Source: Pyrenophora tritici-repentis
Lineage: Eukaryota > Ascomycota > Dothideomycetes > Pleosporales > Pleosporaceae
Assembly (NCBI RefSeq): GCF_003171515.1
Contig: NC_089396.1
Coordinates: 1,674,001-1,738,000, forward strand
DNA length: 64,000 bases
Direction of reading: 5' to 3'
Each line of letters opens with the position of its first letter. Within the stretch, counting starts at the first letter, position 1. Positions 1-12,920 of this stretch are shown piece by piece. Made by a program: the position numbers and the translations under genes. The notes under the pieces were generated by a model. The model was not told where the DNA came from and did no database searches. It worked only from the letters and a program-made list of their open reading frames with translations.

Positions 1-1622
1 GACCAATCTCGCTTCTGACCATTGGCAAGCTTTGATTGCACTCCACCGTACTTTGCTACATGAGCATCACGATTTCTTTTTGGCTAGTCAGCATCCCTCC
101 TCGTCGCCGGCGCTACGTCGTCTTGCAGGTAAGTACTCAATGCCAGCGCGTATGTGGAAGCATGGCATACACTCTTTCTTGGAGTTACTTCGAAGACGGC
201 TGCCTGAGAGCATCGATCATATGTTGGCTTTTATCTACCTGGCATACCAGATGGTAGCACTTCTCTACGAGACGGTCCCTGCTTTCGAGGATACGTGGAT
301 CGAATGCCTTGGGGATCTTGGACGTTATCGCATGGCTATTGAGGATGAGGATGTCCGCGATCGTGAGACGTGGGCGGGAGTGGCACGCTCCTGGTACATC
401 AAGGCTGCCGACAAAAACCCCACGGTGGGGCGATTGTACCATCATTTGGCTATTCTGGCACGACCACATCCACTGTTGCAGATGTACTACTACTCCCGGT
501 CTTTGGCTTCCGTTAAGCCGTTTGAGAACGCCCGTGACTCGATCAAGACACTACTGGATCCACTCGTTGAAAAGGCGAATCACACTTCCCGGGAACATCT
601 TTCTAACGACGACTTCTTTATCTTGGCACATGCCTCGCAGTTTGACCACACTTCTATCGAGAAAGATGCGTTTAGTATGGACAAGTCCACAGCCAAGTTT
701 CTAACACCCAAGGTAGCCTTCTTGGAGAAGTTGGATATACACATCGGTCGCGTCACTGCAAAGTGGAAGGACCTAGGTGTCTACGTGGCCGTTGCCAACA
801 TCGCGGGATGGTTTGATTATGGAAAGGACAAAAACCTCATTCGACACGCCTTTCTCCAGCAGCTTTACCCACCAATTGAGTTCTCTAATACTGAGAATCC
901 TGTAAATGTGGAAGCCAAACAGGAACCTATCACTCGATCGGACCAACAGAGTGCCTCAAAGAAAAGGAAAGAGTATGAAGAAGAGAAAATCCCAGAAACG
1001 TCCAAGGCGTGGTTAGAAGCGAGATCCCGCATTGAAAAAGATTGTCATCTCAAAAACGCCAGACTCTTCACCAACGAGACGTCCGCCATGGTTTTCCGCC
1101 GACTTGGCGACAAGAACGTCTTTCCTCACGTGCATGTCATGCTCGCATTTTTTTCCAACCTTGCTTCCAGCACATACGTTTCCTTTCTTGTTGCCGACGC
1201 TCCCTGGACCGAACTCGTTGCTTTCCTGAATACGTTGATCAAGAATGAGACTAGACATAGTCAGTCAGCAAACAAAAAACTAAACATTGATACGTTATTG
1301 GCCACCGACGTATTCCCCCGCGAGGGCGAAAGGGACGACGAGTTGCCGTTGCCAGAGGACTACCACATCCGAGGTCAGATCTGGGCACAACATTTTCCCG
1401 ATAAGTGGTTCGAGAGGGAGCGTGATGAGGAAGAGCGGTATCTGGAGTTGGCGAGTACGGCAAAGAATCGAGTGGAGAGGATTCTCAGACTCGCTTTTTC
1501 TATTGCAAAGGTCGGTTTCTCTGTTGTTTTTACTCTTGTTTATTTCTAACAGTGTGTTACAGCACCATCGTTGGATCACATTTGCCAGTGACTCGCATAC
1601 TTTCGCAGTCCGCTCTCCATGA
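1..1622 (+). CDS. EST1/SMG7-like telomerase-associated / NMD protein, C-terminal part (5' end outside window)
   Basis: The frame is open from base 2 with no plausible ATG, so the gene begins left of the window. The segment around DRETWAGVARSWYIKAADKN, followed by GRLYHHLAILARPHPLLQ and YYYSRSL, is the hallmark of the Est1 DNA/RNA-binding domain, which sits behind a 14-3-3-like TPR region in Est1/SMG5-7 proteins. These act in telomerase recruitment or nonsense-mediated decay. The unspliced frame stops at 1549, but a 52-nt intron (1511-1562, GTCGGT..TTACAG) joins to an exon ending at the TGA at 1620-1622 and gives a C-terminus HRWITFASDSHTF, which fits the family better than the unspliced tail VGFSVVFTLVYF. 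Family call is firm; the intron is inferred. Which of the two roles it plays cannot be told from this fragment. Confidence 0.82.
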
Positions 1623-2236
1623 CACCAGTGGTCCTGCGTCACTAAGTTTGATTTCTCTTCATTTTCACGATACACGACATCTGCTTCGCCATTCAACGTG
1701 GCCTCGCCTCCTCTTCTAGGCTTTATTGGTCAGGTTACTACAACCTCAGAGTCGGAACTCTTGAGAAATGTATATGTCTTCTGGTTGTATCTTCATGTCC
1801 GCGGCTTTGGATAGAGAAGAACCCAAGTTGAGACATCAGCGATCTCTGGTCATCGAAATAGTTGTGTCGCGGACAAATTGGCAAATCACAAGCACAGACT
1901 ATTGTCATGGGTCAAGAAACAAGGGGGTTGTCTGTCGTATGCAGTTATCATACGTTTTTCATCTAATCCTCACATGGTTGTGCAGGAAAAATATCTCCAA
2001 AAACATTTTCCTTTGGGCGGCATATCATCACTATCGTTGTTCAATTTGATATCAGGCACCAGTTATATACGTAGGAATTAATCAAGAAAAGCTCAGAAAT
2101 TTGTTCATGTGCGAGAATGCAAAAATAGACACTTTTTATACAGGTACAGGATAGAAAGTTGCCCTCACCTTCCACATGCCCAAATATTTTCACAAAGTTC
2201 CATCCTCTTCCCCCAAACTTGCCAATTTACAGATCC
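1623..2236. other. intergenic, nothing recognised
   Basis: AT-rich stretch behind the EST1-like gene. Only short open frames without family resemblance or splice support were seen. Confidence 0.5.
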
Positions 2237-2766
2237 TCAGGGTAATTTCTCTCTGAACTTTTGCTCAGGCATGAGAAACAACCTCACTAACACATCCCCA
2301 GTGAGGAAAACGTCCCACATCTCCGGCTGAGCTCCCCAGCTAAGATCCAGCCCGTCCTCTGCGTCCAGCTTCGCAGGCTGGAAGTGGAATACCTCATGCG
2401 ACACCGGACTGTCACTTCTCCTGGTCGAATACTTACCGGTTCTGAGCTTCTTAACAAACAGGCGTGCGCCCTGGAGTTGTGTACATAGCGATGAGATGCA
2501 AAAGGATATCTCGCCGTTGGAATCAAAAGAATCCATTCACTGAGAACACGAGACGCAGGAGTGATACTTGTCTTTCGGATCGTGAGGCATTACAAATTCG
2601 GGTTGGTCCACCCACATGGGTATTTTGAAGACAGGCACCCGGTCTTTTCTACCGTGTTTTGAATCTGGGATGTGTTGGACATCTAGCGTGTATAGTCGAG
2701 TGGTTCATGTTTGAAATGCGAAGATCTTGAAGTGGTGGAATCCCTCCGTGTCCAAACCGCTGCCAT
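2237..2766 (-). pseudogene. decayed small gene of unknown function (one frameshift, one in-frame stop)
   Basis: Reading from the ATG at 2764-2766, 28 codons (start MAAVWTRRDS) end at TAG 2683-2685. A different frame that begins to look coding at the same point continues as LDVQHIPDSKHGRKDRVPVF and KIPMWVDQPEFVMPHD up to a TGA at 2537-2539. The same frame then runs on for 99 codons (2536-2237) with GARLFVKKLRTGKYSTRR, DLSWGAQPEMWDVFLTGDV and the end MPEQKFREKLP. The three pieces read like one protein of about 175 residues that lost one base near 2685 and gained a stop. A noncanonical intron (GTCTCG..CTCCAG, phase 0) could remove the TGA, so decay is likely but not certain. No family recognised. 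Confidence 0.45.
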
Positions 2767-3049
2767 TTGTAGAGTTTTTATTTCCGGAAAGATGTAGGAA
2801 TGGTTTCGTAAAAAAGATGTTTTGCTTAAAATGACTATTGGACGTCACACAAGACACATACCTATTATATACCCAAAGGCATCTAGGCCCTCGTCCAAGC
2901 CTAACTGACATCTCCATTTAAGCTGCGCCCCAGCACCTCAGGCATGCATAAACCAGCACCCGAAGTTTCGGTATTCTCCAAAACCCAAGAAATACCGCGT
3001 ATCATTGGCCACCCAGTGAATAAGCGCTGGCAAGATGTCTCATCCGCTT
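2767..3049. other. intergenic between decayed gene and degenerate repeats
   Basis: No coding signal seen. Confidence 0.4.
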
Positions 3050-3441
3050 GCATCACCGCGCACATAGGCGCGTGAGGAAATAGTATGTGCTGTAATCTTT
3101 TGAGGCATCACGGGCAATCCCGCTGTCCATTTTAAGATACAGTGTGGAATTTGCCGTCAGTGTCGAATCCCAGAAGAGAAGGGCTCGTTAAAGTTTCGTT
3201 GCATTGCATTACCACGTACCGTAGGCGCGCGAGAACATGCTACGCGCCGTACTTCTTGGGGGTATTGCAGGGAATCCCACTGTTGATCTTGGACGTAATA
3301 TCGGACGTACGTCCGGAAGGAAGGAGGGTTTAGAGTTCCGTCCCGCTGCATTGCCGTGCATCATAAGCGCGCGACTGCATGTTACGCGCCGTGGTCTTTT
3401 CTGGTGTCTTTTGAACCCCGTCGTTCGTTCCAGGACAAGAC
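3050..3441. repeat. three degenerate tandem units of about 140-157 bp
   Basis: The motif (A/G)TA(G/A)GCGCG(T/C)G starts at 3064, 3221 and 3363, spacing 157 and 142 bp. In each unit it is preceded by a GCATTGC/GCATCACC-like stretch and followed by (T/A)CATG(T/C)TACGCGCCGT or a decayed version of it, then by a (G)GGAATCCC(A/G)CTGTT-like stretch. Units 2 and 3 are the most alike. Each unit carries a short inverted GGCGCG..CGCGCC. Divergence is too great for a recent satellite. It may be a remnant of a mobile element. Confidence 0.5.
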
Positions 3442-3745
3442 TCTTCGTAGACGCTGGTTTTGCCTAAAAGAAGAGAGCGAAGTAAAGTGAAGAAAATCCA
3501 GGGTCCAAACAAGAGCGACAAATGCTGCAGGCAGGTACTTGTCTTGGCACACACGTGACCTCCCACAACGCATTCTCTATTGATCACACTGGTCATAAAC
3601 TCAAGTTGCATATTTGATAAGACTCATTCCACATAAAGGCCATGCTCCCTAGCTATACACGCATGTAGAAGCCTCTAAATCCTAGAATTACAAGCACGCC
3701 CCCTAGATCCTCGCCCAAGTTGTCGTTCATTCCTTAACTACCCCT
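3442..3745. other. intergenic, 3' side of PDA1
   Basis: Probably contains the 3' untranslated region of the minus-strand PDA1 gene. Nothing else seen. Confidence 0.4.
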
Positions 3746-5254
3746 CTATGCCGTCCTGGCAACGGGCTTCTTCTCACCACCCATGTCGTGCTCGGTGTAG
3801 TAGAAGTTCTCCTCTGGGATACGTCCCCTCAGGAACTCTGGCTCAGAGCCACGAACGTAGATGTCCTCGTACAGGACTTTGCCGGTTGGCTCAGGGGCGG
3901 CCATCTTCTCGGCCTCGGCGACCTCTGCATCGACTTCAGAGCGGGCCTGCTTGTCGATGGACTTGAGCTCCTCCTCGGAGGTGACGCCCCAGTCAAGGAG
4001 CTTCTGCTTGAGGCCGGCAATAGGGTCGTTGGTGCTGCGCATGCGTTGGATTTCCTCACGGGTCTACGTTCGTCATTAGTATTTGTGCGAAATCCAAGGT
4101 TCAGCCCAACTTACTCGGTATGTGGTTCCGGGGTCGGACATGGAGTGTCCTCCATATCGGTAGGTGACGTATTCGTAGACGAGAGGACCCTTGTCGGCAG
4201 CGCAGTACTCCTTTCCGTACTTGACAGCGGCCTTGACAGCGAGGACATCCATACCGTTGATCTTCAGACCAGGGATGTATTGACCACGCTTGTAGTAGTC
4301 GGTGAGGGCAGATGAACGGTTAGCAGCAGTTCCCATACCGTACTTGTTGTCTGCGGGGTGTTAGCCAACGTCGACTTTGAGTCCATGTTCCGTGTACGTA
4401 CTCTCGCAACCGAAGATGACGGGCAAGTTCCAGAGCTTTGCCATGTTAAAAGCCTCAAAGACCTGACCCTGGTTGGAGGCACCGTCTCCGTAAAGAGCGA
4501 GGGTGACGTTCTTCTTGTTCTCGTACTGGCAGGCGAAAGCGATACCGGCACCAACTGGGACCTGGGCACCGACGATACCGTTTCCACCGTAGAAGCCGGG
4601 GGCGAACATGTGCATAGATCCACCCTTTCCGTATGCGATACCCTCTCTCCGGCCGAGCAATTCACCGATGATGGACTTGACGGTTGCGCCGCGCATCAGA
4701 GCGAAGCCGTGGCAGCGGTAGGCGGTGATGAGATGGTCGGCACGTTCGATGGCGTGTTCGATACCGACGGCGACGGCTTCTTGGCCAGTAGACAAATGGC
4801 AGAAACCCCGGATCTTCTTCTCCTTGTAGAGCCTGTCGGCGGCCATTTCCATGCGTCTGTTGGCCAGATTAGAATCGGACTATTTCTATACGATTAAATT
4901 CCAGCATTGCGTACCGTACAGCGACCATGTCGTAGTACATCTTCTTCAGCTCCTTCTTGGTCACTTGCATAGTGTACGGCGGCGGGTCGAGCTCATATGT
5001 CTCAAACGACTCATCAGAGAGGCGGATCTCGAAGGGCTTGTCGTCCTCCTACGGACAGTCAGTCATCCATTGCATGCCTCAAGGCCCTCTATGGCCTCGT
5101 CCGGTGAATTTCTTACCGCTGGCACATTCGCCGGGTCGGTATGCGATGAAGCGGCGTCAGTGGTGACAGACCTGAAGGCGGGTCGCGCAGCGGGGGCAAT
5201 GACATTGCGCCTGAAGGGCGACGCAATGCTCCGCCTAATTGTCCTGGACAGCAT
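3746..5254 (-). CDS. PDA1: pyruvate dehydrogenase E1 component, alpha subunit (mitochondrial)
   Basis: Thiamine-diphosphate subunit that decarboxylates pyruvate in the mitochondrial pyruvate dehydrogenase complex. Five exons: 5254-5117, 5048-4915, 4856-4402, 4350-4115, 4063-3746. All introns are GT..AG and the sum is 1281 nt, giving 426 aa, normal for the family. The N-terminus [16 protein letters not shown] is a basic mitochondrial presequence. The ThDP-binding motif starts at GDGASNQG and ends with NN (the second N lies just after intron 3). The phosphorylation loop [16 protein letters not shown], target of PDH kinase in other eukaryotes, is intact. The E1-beta partner is not in the window. 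The start at 5254 is chosen because the upstream in-frame part of the open frame (MKADPRAGG..) lacks targeting character. Confidence 0.95.
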
Positions 5255-5941
5255 TGTGGTGAGAGAGGCGGGTGTGGGGGGTCTGGTCGGCGTCGACTGC
5301 GGTGGTGGTGTTGATTCGAAAAGTTGCTCAGCTCCGCCAGCTCGGGGATCCGCTTTCACGCTAAGCGATTAGGGTCCGACGACGCCAAATCCCAACAGAA
5401 CCCGATCCTCTCCGACTCAATACCGTCTTCGGGACAATGTGTCTCAACACACCGATGTCGTCAATTCAGCTGAAAAGGATATGGGAGAGACTGCGTTACA
5501 GTTCCATAAAATTGCGAAGCATGTCTAATGGTCTTTGATGGTCCGACAACACAATGCGGGGCATGTCAAATATGAACATATTATCATCGGACAATATGGA
5601 AGGTAATGATTGTACTTTGTAAAACATAGGAAAGATAACCTGTCTCTATCGAGTGAACTTAGAGATGATACACCTTAGCGAATACTCATAATCCACCGAG
5701 AAATGGTCGATTGGCCCCCAAACCCCGTCATCGAAAATACGAGTGATACATTGGCCATCAGAAATCCTCCAAAGATCCCACTGCTCACACAAGAACCCTT
5801 AATTAAAGGTCTGATAGCTTACATACCAAACATCGCACATGCTTCTTGGCTAGAAATATGCCTATATTTGCCTCGTTTCGACGGTATATAGTGCTCACAG
5901 TCCCTGCTTTCTATCTTTCTATCTTCGTCTTCGTCTTAGTC
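5255..5941. other. intergenic: PDA1 promoter side and 3' end of next gene
   Basis: 687 bp between two minus-strand genes. No TATA box close to PDA1 and no further gene seen. Confidence 0.5.
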
Positions 5942-8749
5942 TTAGTTCTCATCTTCATCTTCGTCCTCATCCTCGTCTTCACTCTCACTTTCACTTTCTT
6001 CCAAGTCTGGGTCTAGCTCTGCTTTGCGCTTCCGCATAGCGAGACGATTCGCAATAGCTGCAATATCCTCCCACATATATAGGTATTGATTCCCTTTGTT
6101 GTCTTCAAATTGCGGGTTAAGTGGGGATTGGAGATTGTTGGTCGGAACGTCAGTGTTGATCTCATCAAACGGGGACGTTACTTCGCCCTCCTGCATACCA
6201 CGCTCTTGTTCTTTGGCCCACTGTAACGCATACACACCAGCCATCCTTTTCACAAGGCCTTCAGGCTCTAACATGGTGTACCTCATACTGGTAATCTCGT
6301 CGAACCTGTCCCCAAGCACCTTTTCCAAGACTCCTTGGCGGAAACATCCGAAATGAACATTTGACATATACCTTCGGTGTTTGTACGCCTTTTTCGTATT
6401 TTCGCAGCTGTTGCGTTTTGTGAGTGCAAGAATTTTGTACCCTTTAGCCGACCTGGATTTAACGTCCAGGTCGTCACAGATTTCCTCAAGCTTCGGACAT
6501 ATGTGGTTACAAAATTCGTGGGATGAAAACTGGAGCACTGTGCGGATCCGCTCTGGGTGCTGGAGGAAAGCGTTGATTACTTTGCAGTGCTTGCATGGAG
6601 AAGCACTAGGGCCGGAATAACAGGCAACGGGTGCTCGCGAAGTCTCTGAGGCTTCGGGTTCATATCTGACGTATTTGACCAGGTAGGAATATATGGCGTG
6701 TTCGAGTAGTTTTCTGTAGACTGGGCTGTCTGAAATGGTACTCGTGGCCCAGGCTGTCGAGATGTTGTGTAGGAAGGGCATTGTCGCCGCATTGTAATTC
6801 GTGTAATCACGGGTATCGAGCCTCTCAATAACAGTTCTCAGGAACCCATAGGTTTCTCCAGCAAGCCCATATGCGTAGCAGTTGAGAATGAATGCGGATA
6901 TGTTGTCCAAGTCAAGCCTACCTGCAGCCCTGGCTCTAGCTTTTCTGCTCAGTAAATCGCACTCTTCCGCCATGAAGGGCAAAAGCTGGCGAACTGTTAC
7001 CTTCTTCGTCAAGGTTTGGACTAGTGGATCCGCGAACAGCTCGTTCAGGAACTTGGTAATGAGCTGTGTCTTGGCCGTTGCTTGGAGTAATACTGGTACG
7101 ATTCTAGTAGACCTTAGTGCTAAGTACCATTCAAATCTGATTGAAGTGTAGACCTACTGGTCGAGAAAATACTAGTCTCCTCCAACATCATTGATGAAGG
7201 ACATAAGCGATGCGTAAGGAGAAACATAACGTTTGGGCAGAATATACTTGGAAGTCAAGAGCTGCTCCATTTTGGCGACATAAAAGCGGTCAAGCTCTAT
7301 GCGTAGATCTTTGCTAGGGGTGTTGGTATCTGGAAGAGTTTCGCCGCCCGTCTCATTTAGAACAGAAACACCAGAAGCTAGTCCTGGGAGGTTGCGAGGC
7401 AAAGAGTGGGGGATCTTAGCATCAGAAGCATCAATGCCATCTACGATTACAGGCTCAGATGTCCACCTTCGGAACAGCTTTCGAAGACCTTTATAACGCT
7501 CTTCAATACCTTTCAGTGATTCTACTGCAATTTCCAATCTGAGAACGATCAGTCACATCTGCAATGCTCATAGAGGGCAGTACATACCCTTCTACGATCT
7601 TTGAAAATGAAATATCTGGAACCAGATATAGCAGTCTTGAGTATGCATCAATGGTAGCGCCTTTAAGTCCTCGGATACCTCTGTGAAACATCTCAATCTT
7701 GTTCAATTCTGCACATTGAACAATGACTGGAATCAGCATAGTCTCCAGGCTGTATTCCTTTGATCGGCCATCTCCTGTGTCTAGACCCTCTCTGTGCTCA
7801 AATACTTTGGTGCAAATTTGGTCGAACATAATCATCCCATACTCTTTACAACCAGCCTCTCGTTCTGATTTTGTGCGATAGTAATTGAGCACAGACTGGG
7901 TGCTCGTGAGCAGAAGGCACTGAAGAAAGGCATGCAGGTCTGGTACTAATAGCAGTACTGTGAAGAACATTTCCTCGTGAGCGCGTCTGCAATGCCACCC
8001 GTAACAACCAAGTCAGATCGTGCCAAGGAGTGGTAGGGGGTAGGGATAAGGATTTCGGAAAGCGGTTGGTAATGGGTGTCCTGGACAGGTCCGAGGAAGC
8101 ATTCCATCCTTCTGTCCCTTTTAATGGTCGAAAAGAATATTGAGAAGCCCAGGCTGCTGCATATATCCTCAACTCCAGATATGAGTAATTTGTCATACGA
8201 CGTGCCTCCCTGGGTGTCCAGAGTGTATGCCAAGAAAGGCAAGTCCAGTATCCGATCGATAGTGGAAGTATCTTGCCAGTCCCTCAGAACCGACTGGAAT
8301 TCTTCAGATAGTTCGGATGCTACCTTCCACTCATCATCATTGTCGGAAACAAGGGCGCTGCGGTGAATTGCCGATAGGACTCGCTCGAACTTTGCCGATA
8401 GGTTTTTACGACGACGGTATGCAATATATGGATCGACACGCAACACAGGACGTCGTCGCTTGTTCCTCATGGCTTCCGCAGATTCACTCGTTTTGTTTCC
8501 GAGTGGAACGATGGTCCCTCCCAACTCAGAGTAATGGAAGAAAGGACGTAGGCAATAACCTGGCGATTCCTGGCTTAAGTGATACAACGACCTTTCTGCC
8601 TCCAAACGAAAGAATGATTTGACAATAAAGATAGCCCTTGAAGCTTCACGCGTGGAAGGTAGGGGGCTCTGGAGTAACGCGTATTTCAAGATGCGCTAGA
8701 GATGCGCTTACGCAAACCCCTGCGAGTTGAGATGAAAGCCAAGCAGCAT
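5942..8749 (-). CDS. hypothetical fungal protein with PCKHC motif and acidic tail
   Basis: Proposed exons: 8749-8712 (ATG, MLLGFHLNSQGF), 8666-7999, 7957-7588, 7538 to about 7175, then a last exon to the stop at 5942. Introns 8711-8667 (GTAAGC), 7998-7958 (GTGGCA..TTCACAG, only 41 nt) and 7587-7539 (GTATGT..TCTCAG) keep the frame. The last junction is unresolved: the frame simply continues through two TAG codons (7172-7174 and 7154-7156). The C-terminal part has SPCKHCKVINAFLQHP followed by a basic KKAYKHRRYMSN, a pattern seen in unannotated fungal proteins, and ends in a run of Glu/Asp (ESESESEDEDEDED). No enzyme motif seen; function unknown. It could be one gene with an odd short intron or a recently damaged one. 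Confidence 0.6.
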
Positions 8750-8851
8750 GATTATTTAGCTCTTTTTGTAAATGTCTGATACTTTTACAAGCGGTAAATC
8801 TACCGCTATATATCTACAAGGAAGCCCTATTCGTCTCAAATTTTACACATC

Positions 8852-10190
<1,339 letters not shown>

Positions 10191-10595
10191 TGTGAGGTTT
10201 GCGACGGAGAAAAAAGTATTTCCTCCCGAAGTGTGATATGGTGTTATGTGAGGCAAAGGCCAGAACAGCAACGTGAATAATGTTCCGAGTGAAAGCTTCG
10301 ACCAATGGCGGCCGTCTCGTTGGCAGTGATGACGATCGAGGCTGGAAATCGGGCGCTAGGAGATGCCCCACCGTCCGATACATATCACGTGATGTCGTGA
10401 TGGCGCTAGTGGGATCGCGTCCCCGCTGTTGCCTTGCGTCTCGCCTTGTCACGCGCTGCAGTGAATAGTCGTTTGCCAGCGTCGGCTGCCTCCTTCCCTC
10501 ACTCTCAGAGATACACGACACACATATCCTCCAATTGGTACTTTCACGTCCCCATAGCAATCGCATATCCGGTTAGGAAACGCGACAAGCATATC
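10191..10595. promoter_or_regulatory. bidirectional promoter region HEM15 / KU70
   Basis: 405 bp separate two divergent start codons. Seen directly: a CACGTG core inside a 10-bp palindrome (10384-10393), CCAAT at 10302-10306, and overlapping CCAAT/ATTGG at 10531-10538, 58-65 bp before the KU70 ATG. CCAAT is the site of the HAP/CBC complex, which controls heme genes in fungi; CACGTG is bound by bHLH factors. Use of these sites is inference. Confidence 0.5.
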
Positions 10596-12624
10596 ATGGC
10601 AGACCCGCAGGACAATCGTGCAGGCGAGGAGGAAGAGGAGGAGGAGGATGTAGAAGAGCCGGCATGTCCTAAACCGATGCCTTGTATGCATTGTTGCTAA
10701 CACCATGAAGAACTACAAAACCATCAAAGATGCAGTCCTCTTCGCTATCGACGTCAGCCCTTCGATGCTCCAGAAACCGCCAAAATCAGATGACAAGAAG
10801 GCCGAACGCGATTCGCCAACTTCTGCTGCCCTCAAATGCGCCTATCAGCTGATGCAACAGCGTATCATCTCAAATCCGAACGATATGATGGGCATATTGC
10901 TGTTTGGCACAGAGAAGACGGATGTGGGTGACGGTGACAACGCATTTGAGCACTGTTACCTGCTTGCGGATCTAGATGTACCATCAGCACAAGACGTCAA
11001 ACGATTGCGAGATATGGTAGACAATGAAGAGGAAGCAGAGGAGATACTGAAGCCGGCAAAGGGTGGGGCTTCAATATCTAATGTGCTCTTCTGCGCAAAT
11101 CAAATTTTCACCACCAAAGCTCCCAATTTCTCCTCGAGACGACTGTTCTTGGTTACGGACAATGACTACCCGGTCAAGATCAAGGCGGACAAAGACACAG
11201 CAGTCACCCGAGCGCGAGACCTTTACGATTTGGGTTGCACGATCGACTTGTTCCCTATATCGCAGCCAGACCATAGCTTTGATCGATCTCGCTTTTACGA
11301 TGACCTCGTCTATCCAACCTCGCCCTCCGACCCTGATGCGCCAGTCGCAATATCTTCTACAAGCAAAGTTGCAAAAAGCGGCGAGGGCATTTCCCTTCTC
11401 AAGCAGCTTATTTCTTCTATCAACTCGAAAGCCACGCCCCGTCGCGCTCTTTTCTCACTACCACTAGAGCTTGGCCCAGACTTTCGAATTAGCGTAAAAG
11501 GGTACATTCTCATTAAGCGCCAGGAACACATTAAGTCATGTTACGTCTGGGTTGGTGGGGAGAAACCGCAGATTGCTACTTCCTCGACAACACAAATCTC
11601 CGATGACATATCAAGGAACATCGAGAAGACCGAGTTACGAAAGGCGTACAAGTTTGGCGGCGATGCGATAACCTTCACACCAGAGGAGATTACTCAAATA
11701 CGGCAATGCTTTGGAGAGCCCATCATCCGAATCATTGGCTTCAAGCCTCTGTCTAGCGTGCCAATTTGGGCAAACACCAACAAGTCTACCTTCATCTACC
11801 CTTCGGAAGCGGACTACATCGGCTCAACACGCGTCTTCTCTGCCCTACAGCAGAAGTTGATTAAGTCTAAGAAAATGGGCTTGGTCTGGTTCATCCCACG
11901 GCGGAACGCAGCACCAACACTCGCAGCCCTGATACCCGGTGTAGAAAAAATCAACGAAGACGGCGAACAAACAATGCCACCAGGACTCTGGCTCGTCCCC
12001 CTCCCCTTCGCAGATGATATCCGCCAGTTTCCTACACCCCCCGAGCAGCCCCTCAAAACCACCGACGCCCTAACTGACAAAATGCGCCTCATCATCGAGC
12101 AACTCCAACTTCCAAAAGGCATCTACGATCCATCAAGATATCCCAACCCAGACCTACAATGGTTCTACCGCATCCTGCAAGCCCTCGCACTCGAAGAAGA
12201 ACTCCCTGACCACCCAGACGACAAGACAATACCGCGCTACAAGCAAATCGACAAGCGCTGTGGCGAGTACATTGAAGAATACGGCAAAGAGTTCCAGGAA
12301 GCATACGCGCAGCAACATTCAGAAGCTCTCGCCCACCGCGGTAAACCAGTGGCGAAGAAACGGCCCGCAGGCGGTGCGGATGCAGATGGGAAGCCAGCGG
12401 CTAAGAAGGTCAAGAAAGACCCCAAGGTCAAGGCGGAAGATGGGGATGATGAGGATGGGATGACGGACGAGCAAATGGCTGAGCTGAATAACAGCGGGCA
12501 GATTAGCAAGCAGACTGTTGCTGTGCTTAAGCAGTGGCTTGTTTCTAGGAATCAGAGTACTGCGGGAAAGAAGGCGGATCTGCTGGAGAGGGTGCAGGAT
12601 TATCTTGACAGAAAGGGTCTTTGA
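10596..12624 (+). CDS. KU70: Ku70 DNA end-binding protein, ATP-dependent helicase II 70 kDa subunit
   Basis: With Ku80 it binds DNA double-strand ends for non-homologous end joining and protects telomeres. Exon 1 starts at 10596 (MADPQDNRAG plus a Glu run); exon 2 is 10711-12624. Donor most likely GTAGAA at 10650 (intron 61 nt with CTAAC branch); a GC donor at 10662 would add four residues. About 655 aa. Order: acidic N-terminus, vWA-like domain (DAVLFAIDVSPSML), Ku core (around ELGPDFRISVKGY to GLVWFIPRRNAAPT), C-terminal arm, Lys-rich linker (AKKVKKDPKVKAED) and a SAP domain at the end (TVAVLKQWLVSRNQSTAGKK). Ku80 is not in this window. Confidence 0.95.
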
Positions 12625-12920
12625 GGGTGAATGTTATGTGCAACCGTGTTGTTCTCGACTTAAGCGGGGACGTATGAGGTGTTTGGGATATTTAGTTTAC
12701 TGTATCAAGAAGTAATAGCGAGTGAATCTCAATGTCATGGATACATTTTCTGGTGCTCTCAGTTCTAGAAAGTTCCATCTTGCGGAAGATACGGAGCGCA
12801 GGTTCATGAGATATCATTCATATGCATATATGTATCATCTATATGGGTATCAAAGCCGCTAGATGCAAGACATGGCCTAAGTCATCTAGGTCCATCCTCC
12901 TGAGGGTTTCAGGATATCAA

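Noticed and set aside
3788..4897. Long plus-strand frames across PDA1
   Set aside because: Antisense shadows of a well-conserved gene with GC-biased third positions.
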